Source: CAYNST01 sp964546435 | Lineage (GTDB): Bacteria > Pseudomonadota > Gammaproteobacteria > Pseudomonadales > Cellvibrionaceae | Reading direction: 5' to 3' | Assembly (NCBI GenBank): GCA_964546435.1 | Contig: CAZJKJ010000017.1 | Span: 1-58,105 of the forward strand | DNA length: 58,105 nt | Shown: positions 16,465 through 25,563 of the stretch, piece after piece | How positions within the stretch are numbered: position 1 is the first letter of the stretch | Layout of the letters: every line of letters begins with the position of its first letter | Program-made: the position numbers and the translations under genes | The notes under the pieces: model-generated | Told to the model about the DNA's origin: nothing | The model's database searches: none | The model's input: only the letters and a program-made list of their open reading frames with translations

Positions 16465-18132
16465 TTAAAAGCGGTTGGATGATTTAATGACCCATTGATA
16501 CTCATCAACCCGGTTTTTATCCGCCAGCGGGAAGGCGAGATCAAAGTGGATGACATTGCCGATCCTGGCTTTGCTCGAGCTCATGCGCAGACCCACGCCG
16601 ACATTCGACAGGTGGTTCGAATCTGAAAAGCCGGCGCCCCATACCCGGCCGGCATCCAGATAGATGACGGTGCCAAGGCGAAACAGGTTGAACAGATGCA
16701 GGTTCGATATATGGCGTTTTTCTACTGACACCAGATAGCGCTTGTCGCCTCGCTGGTAATCGAGCGGGTAGCCACGCAACCCGAACAGGTCATCGGATGC
16801 CATCTGATTATGCTGCTGCAGATGGTAGCCGCGATCATAACGCGCGGCCACATACCATCGGTGGCGCTTTCCCATAAGGTAGTAGTAGCCGACTTCAGTG
16901 CCCCAGAGCATTTCGTCATCCAGCGCTGGACCGGTATAAATGCGCCCGGTCAATTCAGTGCCGATCCTGACAAGATGTTGTGAACTGATTCGCAACCAGT
17001 CGCTGTACTCGGTCTCGAGCACCACCGCATCGTCGTCGTTACCAAAGATGTTGCCGCCATACCCGATGCGCAAGCGCAAGTCCTTCCCCGTGGCGATGTC
17101 TTCGACCTGATGCAGATGGTCGATATTGATCAGCTCTTCAAAGCGATTCTGGATGTACTGATATTCCAGCCATGGATAAACGATGTTGTAATCCGTCGGA
17201 ATCGGCAGCAGCGTGTCGTCAAGGGAATTATAAAGATGCCGCTCTTGCGTAATGCCGCCGAGAATCCGATGCGTCGCAGCCGGGTTCCGATTGAATGCCC
17301 AGCCGCCAAAAATTTCATTATGATCACTTTTATGTTGATAGATATTGATATCTTCGTTTCGGTAGCGAATGACTTCTTCGAGGGTTTCATCATTGATGGT
17401 CATCCCTGCGCCCCAGGGGGTTTGCAGTGAGAAAAACGGATACAGGAGTTCCAGAGTCTTGACTTCACCGTCACTGTTGTCCGAATACCTCAGTCGTGCA
17501 CTTAAATGGGAATTGAATAAATGCGGGCTGAAAAAATCGTAGAGAATGGATTCGCGATCTTCGTCCTTGCGAAATCCCAGTGAAAACGCATTGCCAGTTC
17601 CGGCGACGTTGCCTTCAAACAGACTGAAGCCCTGTTTGGTATTTCCGCCTTCAAGACCCAGGGTAAATTGGGGTTCAGTGGTCCAGATGTCCTGGGTGGT
17701 GACCAGTAGTGCGACTTCGTTTCCACACACCTGATCCACATGAATGCGCGCCTTGCCCAGATAGGGTTTGGCCCGCAAGATCCGTTCGGATTCTGCCAGC
17801 TGGCCTGACTTCAGGATGTCCTTTTCCCGAAACAGCAGCTGACCCTTGATGACATTCGGGCGGGTGTTGTAGTGCAACCGGTTCAAAAACCGGTAGATCG
17901 CGGTATCTTCTTTGGGGTCAGTAGTATCAAAAACCGCAATGCGATTGATACGAATTCCGGCGATGACATATCCGTCATACTCGGAAAACGATGCGTTCAA
18001 ACCGTGCTCGGACGGCTCTTCGGAAACACATTCGGAAGTAACGCTGCTGGCGGTCGGTGGCGCGGAATCGTCCGCCCTGGCTGAAGCCGCCAGCAGCATG
18101 AGCCCAACAAATACATTCAAATTCTTCCGCAT
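16465..18132 (-). CDS. Omp85-superfamily outer-membrane barrel with N-terminal POTRA-like region
   Basis: A 555-residue exported protein with a signal peptide ending ASARA. Residues about 45-150 look like one or two POTRA modules (YVIAGIRINRI... QVCGNEVALLV). The rest is beta-barrel strands ending in F at the C terminus (SSNRF), as expected for BAM substrates. The motif LFGLRGYPLDYQRGDKRY near residue 460 is the conserved Omp85 (R-G-F/Y) loop-6 signature. It is smaller than BamA (five POTRAs) and may be a TamA-like or two-partner export type barrel; no exported partner is adjacent, so the substrate is unknown. ATG at 18132 gives the best signal peptide. Confidence 0.75.
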   Translation of the reverse strand: MRKNLNVFVGLMLLAASARADDSAPPTASSVTSECVSEEPSEHGLNASFSEYDGYVIAGIRINRIAVFDTTDPKEDTAIYRFLNRLHYNTRPNVIKGQLLFREKDILKSGQLAESERILRAKPYLGKARIHVDQVCGNEVALLVTTQDIWTTEPQFTLGLEGGNTKQGFSLFEGNVAGTGNAFSLGFRKDEDRESILYDFFSPHLFNSHLSARLRYSDNSDGEVKTLELLYPFFSLQTPWGAGMTINDETLEEVIRYRNEDINIYQHKSDHNEIFGGWAFNRNPAATHRILGGITQERHLYNSLDDTLLPIPTDYNIVYPWLEYQYIQNRFEELINIDHLHQVEDIATGKDLRLRIGYGGNIFGNDDDAVVLETEYSDWLRISSQHLVRIGTELTGRIYTGPALDDEMLWGTEVGYYYLMGKRHRWYVAARYDRGYHLQQHNQMASDDLFGLRGYPLDYQRGDKRYLVSVEKRHISNLHLFNLFRLGTVIYLDAGRVWGAGFSDSNHLSNVGVGLRMSSSKARIGNVIHFDLAFPLADKNRVDEYQWVIKSSNRF

Positions 18133-18711
18133 AGATACCGCAAGAACAGGTTGATCCAATGAGCGCCAGGTGGCATTAAAGCATAATCCACGACGGCATC
18201 CCGTACATAATCTGGCTGCGAATGCCTCGCGGCTCAGCGTGCTGCTTAAATTTTTTTTTCATATAATGCGTGCGCGCTCATTCCCCTTCTGCGACACCTG
18301 CTGGCACCAGACGAATCTGGCGCGCTCAATCCGGGGGCGCCTGGGGGCGGTACCTGCGCGCGCCCGTGCCAGGGAAACTCCCTGACGCGCTGATAATCTG
18401 ACCTTTATAGCGACAGTTTGGCGCACTCGCTCACATTTTCATGAACTTATTAAATTTTGGCACCGATTCCGCGTCAATCATTTACCCCTGATTACCTAGA
18501 ATGCCGTAAAACTTCCTGATTGGAAGGCACATTTATTTTAATTTTTATAACGACGTTCCCAGCCGCGCGAGCCGAGTATTGACCTGCTGCCTGATTTGAA
18601 CTTCATTAGAACGCTGCAATACTCAAAAACGTGGCTTGCTTTTTCAGGGATCGCCACTTGATAAATGTTATGGATTTTTCCCACCACCGGTTTGCCAGGG
18701 CAGCAAGTCTT
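18133..18711. other. Long intergenic region between divergent genes
   Basis: About 580 bases between the barrel gene (minus) and the SUKH-domain gene (plus). It contains a run of nine T (18250-18258) followed by a TATAAT hexamer at 18262-18267, but with no matching -35 element at normal spacing. Further on it is AT-rich (18430-18560). No conserved RNA or gene-like frame was recognised; it presumably carries promoters for both flanking genes. Confidence 0.4.
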
Positions 18712-19239
18712 ATGAGCGAGTTATCCAGAATAGTTGATCTGATGGAAGACAGGGGCGTTGCCTCTCAACGGGATCTGGTCGGTGTTCCCGATCACGAGAT
18801 TGTACGACTGGAAGAACATTTCGGCGTATTTTTTCCCCACGTGTATCGCAGTTTTTTAATGACCTTCGGTCGCTCCGCCGGCTTGCTGACTCCGTGGATG
18901 GCACTCTACTTTGATGACCTCAAGGAAATCCACGATCTTTACCTGCAGTTTCGCCAAACCCGGGGACGTGAAAGCGGATTCGCATTTTCGCTTCCGGACA
19001 ATGCCCTGCTGATCGCCAATTTCGAATCCGTGTTCGATTTCATCCTGTGTGAAAAGGCAGCCAATCCCGCCGTATTCCGTATCGATTTCAGTGATCGGGT
19101 CATGCGACAGAAACCCATTGCCGCCAATTTCACCGCATATCTGGAATACCTGGTCAACACATCCGAGACCGGAGAGATTCATGACGAAAGCTTCGACTAC
19201 CTGTTGACCGGTACTCGGGAAGACATGATCCATTATTGA
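18712..19239 (+). CDS. SMI1/KNR4 (SUKH) domain protein
   Basis: A 175-residue protein whose central region matches the SUKH pattern: IVRLEEHFGVFFPHVYRSFL, followed by FGRSAGLL and later LLIANFESVFDFIL. SUKH domains are most often immunity proteins of contact-dependent or polymorphic toxin systems; others are regulatory in eukaryotes. Here no toxin gene is beside it, so it is an orphan or has another job. The start is uncertain: the ATG at 18712 begins just before the domain, and in-frame starts at 18670 (ATG) and 18631 (GTG) would add a poorly conserved extension. It converges on the acyl-CoA dehydrogenase gene with 13 bases between. Confidence 0.65.
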   Translation: MSELSRIVDLMEDRGVASQRDLVGVPDHEIVRLEEHFGVFFPHVYRSFLMTFGRSAGLLTPWMALYFDDLKEIHDLYLQFRQTRGRESGFAFSLPDNALLIANFESVFDFILCEKAANPAVFRIDFSDRVMRQKPIAANFTAYLEYLVNTSETGEIHDESFDYLLTGTREDMIHY

Positions 19240-19252
19240 CGGCGCGGATCAC

Positions 19253-21043
19253 TTACAGGCCCAGCTCGTCGAGCGTGCAACTCATTACCACGGCGGACCC
19301 GCTGCGAATGCGATGCGCATAGACCGCCATTAAGGGCAGACATTTCGCACAGAAAAACTGCGCCGTTTTCACTTTGGAAGACTGCCGGTCTGTCATGGCG
19401 GACTCATTTGCTGCAGCGGCACAGGCCGCTCTTGCCCACATATAGGCATAGATGGCGTGGCCGAGCATCAGCATATAATCGTAGGCAACTGCTCCGGCCA
19501 GCTCGGGATTCTCCGAGGCGGATTGCAGCAGCTCATCAGTAACGGCAACCGCCGTATCGAAGGCTTGCTGCAACGGCTCTCCCAGTCCGGTGCGCTCAAG
19601 ATACGAAGCGTTTGCGGATTGAAAGTGGCGGACTTCTTCCGCTAACGCCTGCAGGAACGCCCCTTTGCAATGGATGGTTTTGCGCCCGATCAGATCCAGC
19701 GCCTGAATGCCGTTGGTGCCTTCGTAGATTTGCGTGATGCGCAGATCCCGAACATTCTGCTCCTGCCCCCATTCCCGTATATAGCCATGACCGCCGAGTA
19801 TTTGCTGACCCAATACGGCAGAGTCGAATGCCATATCGGTCATGAAAGCTTTGGCCACCGGCGTCAGCAGCGCCACCATTTGCTGCGCCGCCGCCTGCCG
19901 GTCAGCGTCCGCGCCGAATCTGGCCAGATCCAGAAACCCCGCCGCATACACATAAAAGGCTCGGCTGGCCTCGGTGTAGGCTTTCATGGTCATCAGCATC
20001 CGGCGCACATCCGGATGAACGATAATCGGGTCGGCTTGCTTGCCCGAACGCTGCGCCGGATTGCTGCCACGCCCCTGAAGGCGGTCCGCGGCATATTGAA
20101 GTGCGGTCTGATACGAGCGCTCAGCCACCCCCACCGCCTGCACTCCTACGACCAGGCGCTCGTAGTTCATCATGGTGAACATATTGGCGAGACCTTCATG
20201 CACATTGCCGATCAGCCAGCCCTTCGCTCCGTCATAATTCATGACACAGGTCGCCGCGCCCTTGATGCCCATTTTGTGTTCCAGCGCGCCGCATGTCACC
20301 AGATTGCGTTCGCCGCAATTGCCGTCGGCATCGGGGAGAAATTTAGGAACAAGAAACAGGGAAATCCCTTTGACCCCGGCCGGGGCATCCGGCGTCCGCG
20401 CCAATACCAGATGCACGATATTTTCGGCCATATCATGCTCGCCCCAAGTGATGAAAATCTTTGAGCCGGAAATTTTCCAGGCATCATTCGGCAGCGGTTC
20501 GGCCATGGTCCGCACCAGGCCGAGATCTGTCCCCGCCTGCGGTTCGGTCAAATCCATGGCACCGGACCACTGCCCCGAGTAGAGCCTGGGCAGATACAGG
20601 TCTTTCAGAACAGCGCTTGCGTGGGTTTCGATGGCAAGACCGGCGCCCGATGTCAGCATGGGCGCCAGGCCGAATGCCATGCAGCTGCCTTGCAACATTT
20701 CCTCGACAGCCGCAGCGAGGGATTTCGGCATCCCCATGCCGCCATACCTCGGATCACCACCCAGCCCGCACCAGCCCGCGTCGCAAAATTCCCGGTACGC
20801 CTCGCGAAAACCGGGGGGAGTCTGCACCTTGCCATCGACCAGCCGGCAGCCGTGTTCATCCGCCTCGCGATTCAGCGGCGCCACGACGTTTTCACAGAAC
20901 CGGGCAGCCTCATCAAGAATTGCTTCCGCCGTCTCCTGATCCACTTCCCCGGTGCCCCGCAGCGCCGGCCACATCTCCTGCGCGCGCAGGTTGTCGAAAA
21001 GTGTAAACCGCATGTCTTCTAGAGGTGCTCGATAGGTCGCCAT
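19253..21043 (-). CDS. Acyl-CoA dehydrogenase, large DmdC-like type
   Basis: FAD enzyme that introduces a double bond into acyl-CoA thioesters. At 596 residues it belongs to the longer class, with an N-terminal extension (YRAPLEDMRFTLFD) and a C-terminal helical extension, as in 3-methylmercaptopropionyl-CoA dehydrogenase (DmdC) and related long-chain enzymes. FAD-binding segments include MDLTEPQAGTDLG and the ISGSKIFITWGEHD strand; the catalytic glutamate is in YEGTNGIQALDL. Substrate specificity cannot be read from sequence; the DmdC subfamily label is common but only a few members are proven. Confidence 0.9.
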   Translation of the reverse strand: MATYRAPLEDMRFTLFDNLRAQEMWPALRGTGEVDQETAEAILDEAARFCENVVAPLNREADEHGCRLVDGKVQTPPGFREAYREFCDAGWCGLGGDPRYGGMGMPKSLAAAVEEMLQGSCMAFGLAPMLTSGAGLAIETHASAVLKDLYLPRLYSGQWSGAMDLTEPQAGTDLGLVRTMAEPLPNDAWKISGSKIFITWGEHDMAENIVHLVLARTPDAPAGVKGISLFLVPKFLPDADGNCGERNLVTCGALEHKMGIKGAATCVMNYDGAKGWLIGNVHEGLANMFTMMNYERLVVGVQAVGVAERSYQTALQYAADRLQGRGSNPAQRSGKQADPIIVHPDVRRMLMTMKAYTEASRAFYVYAAGFLDLARFGADADRQAAAQQMVALLTPVAKAFMTDMAFDSAVLGQQILGGHGYIREWGQEQNVRDLRITQIYEGTNGIQALDLIGRKTIHCKGAFLQALAEEVRHFQSANASYLERTGLGEPLQQAFDTAVAVTDELLQSASENPELAGAVAYDYMLMLGHAIYAYMWARAACAAAANESAMTDRQSSKVKTAQFFCAKCLPLMAVYAHRIRSGSAVVMSCTLDELGL

Positions 21044-21367
21044 GGGGACTCCGTGCTGGTGGCGTGATCACGCTTCGCGGAGCGGATCCCGTCAGATGTT
21101 GAGGTCTTTGAAAACTTACGTCGCGATCAGAAATAGCGCAAGTATTCCACAGCCACTGCCGCGCATGCACGCAGGAAAGGAATCTGCCTGCAATATGAAC
21201 CAAAGCACCGTCGGCGCCAGGCCTCTATGGGACAGATTGTCGGGAAATGGCAGAACGGAAGCTATAGACGAAACTATATAGGCAGAACTACAGGCAAAAC
21301 TACCGGTATGAAACCGAAATGACGGGCATGAAAACGAATCTACGGGACAATTCCACTGATCGATGCC
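21044..21367. other. Intergenic region with degenerate repeats
   Basis: Between the small flagellar-rod-like gene and the acyl-CoA dehydrogenase, both on the minus strand. Bases 21249-21347 are filled with degenerate repeats of GGCAGAACTACA-like and GAAAC-like words, period about 12-18 bases. No gene is apparent. Confidence 0.5.
21249..21347. repeat. Degenerate A-rich minisatellite
   Basis: Successive words GGCAGAACGGAA, GAAACTATATA, GGCAGAACTACA, GGCAAAACTACC, GGTATGAAACCG and GGGCATGAAAACG form a drifted tandem array. It lies about 200 bases upstream of the acyl-CoA dehydrogenase start. It resembles in style the arrays at 3878-3957 and 49437-49493. Confidence 0.55.
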
Positions 21368-21730
21368 TTACGACAGGTCATCGATCAGCCGACCCAGCGA
21401 TTCATTGGCAGTGGTTACGATTTTTGCAGACGCAGTAAACAGGGTAAGCTGGCGCCGCTGTTCAACCAGAGCCTCAATGACATCTCCGTGAGTGGGTCGC
21501 TCGGACCCGGCTTGCGTTTTCAATGGGGCGGGTACTACCTGGTTTGGCAACAAATCTGCTGCCGCCACACCAGCCGCTGAAGCCGGCACCGGGCCGGTTC
21601 CTGGAGGCAGCTGTCCGGATTCGCCTGCGGGCAGACCCGCCCGGGCGATATCCCGCGCTGCGGCATGCATTTTTGACTGACTGTGCTGCATCCCTGCAAG
21701 CCCTTCGCCCATCAGTGAGTTCAACAACAT
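21368..21730 (-). CDS. Small flagellar-rod-like protein, function unknown
   Basis: A 120-residue protein. The N terminus (MLLNSLMGEGLAGMQHSQSKMHAAARDIARAG) and the C terminus (helical, VEQRRQLTLFTASAKIVTTANESLG) resemble the paired terminal helices of flagellar rod and hook proteins (FlgB/FlgC type), joined by a short Pro/Ala linker in place of a rod domain. This is an inference from pattern only; no flagellar genes are nearby. It could be an exported helical-bundle protein of another kind. Confidence 0.5.
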   Translation of the reverse strand: MLLNSLMGEGLAGMQHSQSKMHAAARDIARAGLPAGESGQLPPGTGPVPASAAGVAAADLLPNQVVPAPLKTQAGSERPTHGDVIEALVEQRRQLTLFTASAKIVTTANESLGRLIDDLS

Positions 21731-22178
21731 ACATCACCTCGACCGCGATACATCACTACTGATTCTAGTTGAGGAAATGCCCGACCGGCTGCCAGCGGTC
21801 GGAAAGCCCTGCCCGCTTTAGATCATTTATTCCGCGTGTTCGGTTTCTTATCACCGGCGAAAGCAGGCTCAGAATTTTGTGAACTGCATAGCAACTTATA
21901 AGCGCGATGGATGACCGTGCCCACAAAAAAATTCTTTTTTGCAATTCTGCTACCGACTCGATTGACTGAATTCGGGATTTCAATGAACAATCGCGGCGCA
22001 ATAAACAAGGTTGGACGAAAAAACACGAGCCCCGGCGAATAAATCGCTGAAACCGGCTTTTTTCATGGAAGGTTTTGAGCGCGACTGCGTATATCGACCG
22101 TCCAAACATTGGGGATCCGAGACGACGGCACGTCGTCCCGGACAGATAATAAGTCTCTACAAAAACTGGAGCAGTGCT
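21731..22178. other. Upstream region of the GH9 gene
   Basis: About 450 bases without a convincing gene. It contains an AT-rich hairpin CAAAAAA/TTTTTTG (21924-21941). The GH9 open frame runs through part of it (from 22011), but that extension lacks a signal peptide and is probably untranslated leader. Regulatory sites for cellulase expression are likely here but none can be named. Confidence 0.4.
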
Positions 22179-24713
22179 TTGAAAAAGAAAATTTTAATGA
22201 CCAGCATGCCTGCAGTACTGGCTTGTGCAATCTCATCACACGTCATGGCGGCCAATATAATTGAAAATGGTTCTTTCGACCAGAACCGTTTATCCCCCTG
22301 GGAATTCGGAGCCTGGGAAGATTCCGACGCAGAAGTCGCTCTCAGCGATGGCCGCATTTGCGTTGATGTCACCAGCCCCGGCAGCGAAGCCTGGACCATC
22401 CAGCTGCGCCAGAACAGCCGCACTTTTGAAACCGGCCACACCTATACGCTGAGCGCCGATGTGTGGAGTTCGAACCCCATCGTGCTTAAATTCGACGGCT
22501 CCGATGAAACCGGTGAATATGTATGGCACTTCGGTTCCGAATTCGATGTCGATGCGCCGTTGAGCGGCGACCCTCAGCAGATCAGCGCTGTCTTTGAAAA
22601 CGACCGCGATACCACCACCGGCAAGCTCAGCTTCCTGATGGGACTGGGTCACGTTCCAGCGAACACCGTTGTCTGTCTGGACAATATTGTTGTGGAAGAC
22701 CCGGATTCTTCAGTCGCGGAACCCGAGCCGGAAGCCCCGCTCGCGCAAGTACGGGTAAACCAGCATGCCTATATTCCCGGCGCGGCCAAACAGGCAGTCT
22801 ATGTTGTCCCCGATTCAGAGACCTCCCCGCAAACCACGCGTCAATGGGAACTGAAATCTGACGGCACCGTTGTCGCATCAGGTAATACCACGTATTTCGG
22901 TCTGGATGCCGCTGCGGATGACACCGTGCATCATATCGATTTCAGCTCTGTCACCACTGAAGGCGACAACTACACCCTCAGCGTCACTGCTGACGGCACC
23001 GTCTACACCAGTCAGCCCTTCGCCATCAGCAGCGATGCCTATGCCGAGCTGAAATACGACGCCCTCGCATACTTCTACCACAACCGTTCCAGCACGCCGA
23101 TCCTCGCCAGTGTTGTCGGCGATACCCACGCGCGTGAAGCCGGCCACCCGGATACCAGCGTGGAAACCGCCGAATGTCTGACTGATGCCTCTTCATCAGC
23201 CTGCCGCACTGCCGATGTCAGCGGTGGCTGGTACGACGCGGGCGACCATGGCAAATACGTGGTCAACGGCGGCATCAGCGTCTGGACCCTGATGAACCAA
23301 TACGAGCGCAGTGTGTACCTCGGCAGCAACAGCGGTGCGTTTGCCGATGGCACCATGGCCCTGCCTTCGGAAGAGACCAGCAACGGCGTCCCGGACATTC
23401 TCGACGAAGCCCGTTGGGAAGTGGATTTCTTCCTGAAAATGCAGGTACCCGCCGGCTCACCCAATGCGGGCATGGTGCATCACAAAGTGAACACCCGGAG
23501 CTGGACAGCCATTCCCACCACACCCGCTGATGACACGGGTACTCGCGTTCTGCAGCCTGTCTCGACTGCTGCCACGCTGAACTTTGCCGCCGTAGGCGCC
23601 CAGTGCTACCGGGTGTACAAAGCATTCGACGCAAGCCTCGCCAACCAGTGTCTTGACGCGGCCAAGACGGCCTATGCAGCAGCCAAATCTACGCCGGAAG
23701 TCAACGCTCCATCCGATGACACCGGCTCCGGTCTGTACGGCGACAGCGACCGCTCCGACGAGTTCTACTGGGCGGCCACCGAGCTTTACATCTCCACTGG
23801 CGATGCGGCTTATCTGAACGACATGAAGGCGTCCAGTCATCACAACAATGCCTTCGGTACACCTCCCGCAAGTTACGAAATACCCACTTCTGCGTTTGCG
23901 TGGCCCAATACCCAAACCCTCGGAATCGTGTCGCTGGCGACCGTGGGCGGCGAGTGGGTTCGCGATGAAGCACTCAAGGCCGACGCGCAGGCGCACCTGA
24001 TCGAAACCGCTGATCTCTATGTGGCAACTGCGGCCACTCAGGGCTACGCCATCCCGATGAACGGCAACGATGCGTTTTGGGGTTCCAACTCCAATATCGT
24101 CAACAACATGATCGTTCTGGGCCTGGCCAATGACTTCACCTGCGGTGCCGATCCTTCCTACCTGAATACCCTTCAGGGTGGCATGAGCTACCTGCTGGGC
24201 AGTAACCCGCTGGATCAGTCCTATGTGACCGGTATCGGCGAGCGACCGCTGCGCGAACCGCACCACCGTTTCTGGGCCAACGCGGCGAGCAATCTCTACC
24301 CTGCTCCGCCCACAGGCGCCCTGTCAGGCGGGCCAAACCAGAACATCGAAGATCCCATCGCGGAAATCGATCTGGCCGGCTGTGCACCCTTGACCTGCTT
24401 CCTGGACAACATCGAGTCCTGGTCAACCAACGAGATCACCATCAACTGGAACGCACCCTTCGCCTGGACCGTGGCCTACCTGGACGAGCAGGCAACTGCC
24501 GCCGGCCAAGCCGCGACTGCAGCCCGCTGTGACGGCCCCGTTGATCCGGTGGACCCTGTTGACCCGGTCGACCCTGTTGATCCGGTGGACCCTGTTGATC
24601 CGGTAGATCCCGTTGACCCGCCCGTTTCTGGCGGTGGAGCCATGGGACTGCTGAACCTCCTGGCGATGCTGTTGTTGCCTGCGGGTATGCTGTTCCGACG
24701 TCGTCGTGCTTAA
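22179..24713 (+). CDS. Secreted GH9 cellulase with N-terminal CBM-like domain and GlyGly-CTERM-like tail
   Basis: Endo- or processive beta-1,4-glucanase. From a TTG start with GGAG seven bases upstream, the 844-residue product begins with a signal peptide (MKKKILMTS...SSHVMA). Next come a CBM4/9-like domain (about 26-180, NIIENGSFD), an Ig-like CelD_N domain (about 190-275, VRVNQHAYIPG) and the GH9 catalytic domain (about 285-775). Catalytic landmarks are GGWYDAGDHGKY near 350 (paired aspartates) and NEITINWNAP near 751 (acid glutamate). A repeated Pro-Val-Asp linker follows (24538-24620), then SGGGAMGLL, a hydrophobic helix and FRRRRA. That tail matches the GlyGly-CTERM signal cut by rhombosortase, so the enzyme is probably type-II secreted and held at or released from the surface. 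Confidence 0.93.
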   Translation: MKKKILMTSMPAVLACAISSHVMAANIIENGSFDQNRLSPWEFGAWEDSDAEVALSDGRICVDVTSPGSEAWTIQLRQNSRTFETGHTYTLSADVWSSNPIVLKFDGSDETGEYVWHFGSEFDVDAPLSGDPQQISAVFENDRDTTTGKLSFLMGLGHVPANTVVCLDNIVVEDPDSSVAEPEPEAPLAQVRVNQHAYIPGAAKQAVYVVPDSETSPQTTRQWELKSDGTVVASGNTTYFGLDAAADDTVHHIDFSSVTTEGDNYTLSVTADGTVYTSQPFAISSDAYAELKYDALAYFYHNRSSTPILASVVGDTHAREAGHPDTSVETAECLTDASSSACRTADVSGGWYDAGDHGKYVVNGGISVWTLMNQYERSVYLGSNSGAFADGTMALPSEETSNGVPDILDEARWEVDFFLKMQVPAGSPNAGMVHHKVNTRSWTAIPTTPADDTGTRVLQPVSTAATLNFAAVGAQCYRVYKAFDASLANQCLDAAKTAYAAAKSTPEVNAPSDDTGSGLYGDSDRSDEFYWAATELYISTGDAAYLNDMKASSHHNNAFGTPPASYEIPTSAFAWPNTQTLGIVSLATVGGEWVRDEALKADAQAHLIETADLYVATAATQGYAIPMNGNDAFWGSNSNIVNNMIVLGLANDFTCGADPSYLNTLQGGMSYLLGSNPLDQSYVTGIGERPLREPHHRFWANAASNLYPAPPTGALSGGPNQNIEDPIAEIDLAGCAPLTCFLDNIESWSTNEITINWNAPFAWTVAYLDEQATAAGQAATAARCDGPVDPVDPVDPVDPVDPVDPVDPVDPVDPPVSGGGAMGLLNLLAMLLLPAGMLFRRRRA
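24538..24620 (+). repeat. Tandem Pro-Val-Asp coding repeat in the GH9 linker
   Basis: About eight near-perfect 9-base units (GTTGATCCG / GTGGACCCT type) coding for PVD repeats between the catalytic domain and the C-terminal sorting tail. Adjacent copies differ mostly at third codon positions, so the protein repeat is conserved more than the DNA. Copy number may vary between strains. Confidence 0.9.
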
Positions 24714-24732
24714 GACCAAGCCGCTGTAAATT

Positions 24733-24765
24733 AAAAGGCGCTCCATCTGGAGCGCCTTTTTTTGT
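24733..24765 (+). terminator. Intrinsic terminator after GH9
   Basis: Stem AAAAGGCGCTCC / GGAGCGCCTTTT (12 bp) with loop ATCT, followed by a run of T. It lies 19 bases after the GH9 stop. Confidence 0.93.
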
Positions 24766-24873
24766 TTCTGCCCATGAGAAAATCAAGAATTGCCGTTACT
24801 TAAGGCATTCACGTTTAATATTCACGATCGATGATGCCATTATCGTAGCTTTGGTAGCTGCAACGGAGTGAAC

Positions 24874-25563
24874 TCACTCCGGTTGTTTCAAAAAATCCTG
24901 CGAAACATGTCCAGCAATCTCGTCGCTGCCGGCTTCCGGCAGCCAGGGGACTTTGCCGATGCAGGGCGCACCGAGCAAAGCGGCAAGCGTCCCTTGGTTT
25001 TCTTCCAGCGCCGCCGTAGTGTTATCGACAACGTTAGCCACCCATCCGGCGAGCGTCAGGCCATCACTGCGGATTGCTTCGGCAGTGAGCAGTGCGTGAT
25101 TGATGCAGCCGAGGCGCATGCCCACCACCAGGATGACGGGAATCTGTAACCGCTGACACAGGCTCGCCAGCGTGTGGTGAGGATCGAGTGGTACCCGCCA
25201 GCCACCCGCACCTTCGATGACAACCAAGTCCGCTTTGCGCAGCAGCGCGCCGCGAACATACCCTTCCAGACGCTCCAGCGATAATCGTTTGCCTTCGCGG
25301 GCCGCTGCAATATGCGGCGCAACCGGATCGCGCAGGGCGATGGGGTTTACCTGCTCGTAAGGGAGTTTTACGGTGCTGGCTGCTATTAACTGCAGGGCGT
25401 CGTCGTTGACCCATTTGCCGTCTTGCAACGTGCAACCGGCCGCGACCGGTTTCAAGCCGAACGCACTTAAACCCTGCGCCGCCGCCGCTTGCAGAAGCGC
25501 ACAGGCTATGCGCGTTTTGCCCACGCCCGTGTCGGTGCCGGCGACAAAAAATATTTTAGCCAT
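24874..25563 (-). CDS. bioD: Dethiobiotin synthetase
   Basis: Closes the ureido ring of dethiobiotin from diaminopelargonic acid, CO2 and ATP. The 229-residue P-loop protein starts FFVAGTDTGVGKT (nucleotide loop) and has the LKPVAAGC and VIEGAGGWRVPL motifs. It is the last gene of the biotin operon and overlaps the BioH-BioC gene by eight bases. A hairpin, GGAGTG / CACTCC (24865-24880), overlaps its stop codon and may help end the transcript. Confidence 0.95.
   Translation of the reverse strand: MAKIFFVAGTDTGVGKTRIACALLQAAAAQGLSAFGLKPVAAGCTLQDGKWVNDDALQLIAASTVKLPYEQVNPIALRDPVAPHIAAAREGKRLSLERLEGYVRGALLRKADLVVIEGAGGWRVPLDPHHTLASLCQRLQIPVILVVGMRLGCINHALLTAEAIRSDGLTLAGWVANVVDNTTAALEENQGTLAALLGAPCIGKVPWLPEAGSDEIAGHVSQDFLKQPE

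Noticed and set aside
18262..18267. Perfect TATAAT on the plus strand after a T-run
   Set aside because: No -35 hexamer at 15-19 bases, and the nearest plus-strand gene starts about 450 bases later.
24538..24620. Short regular repeat as a possible CRISPR array
   Set aside because: Units are 9 bases, contiguous without spacers, and in frame as PVD codons of the GH9 linker.
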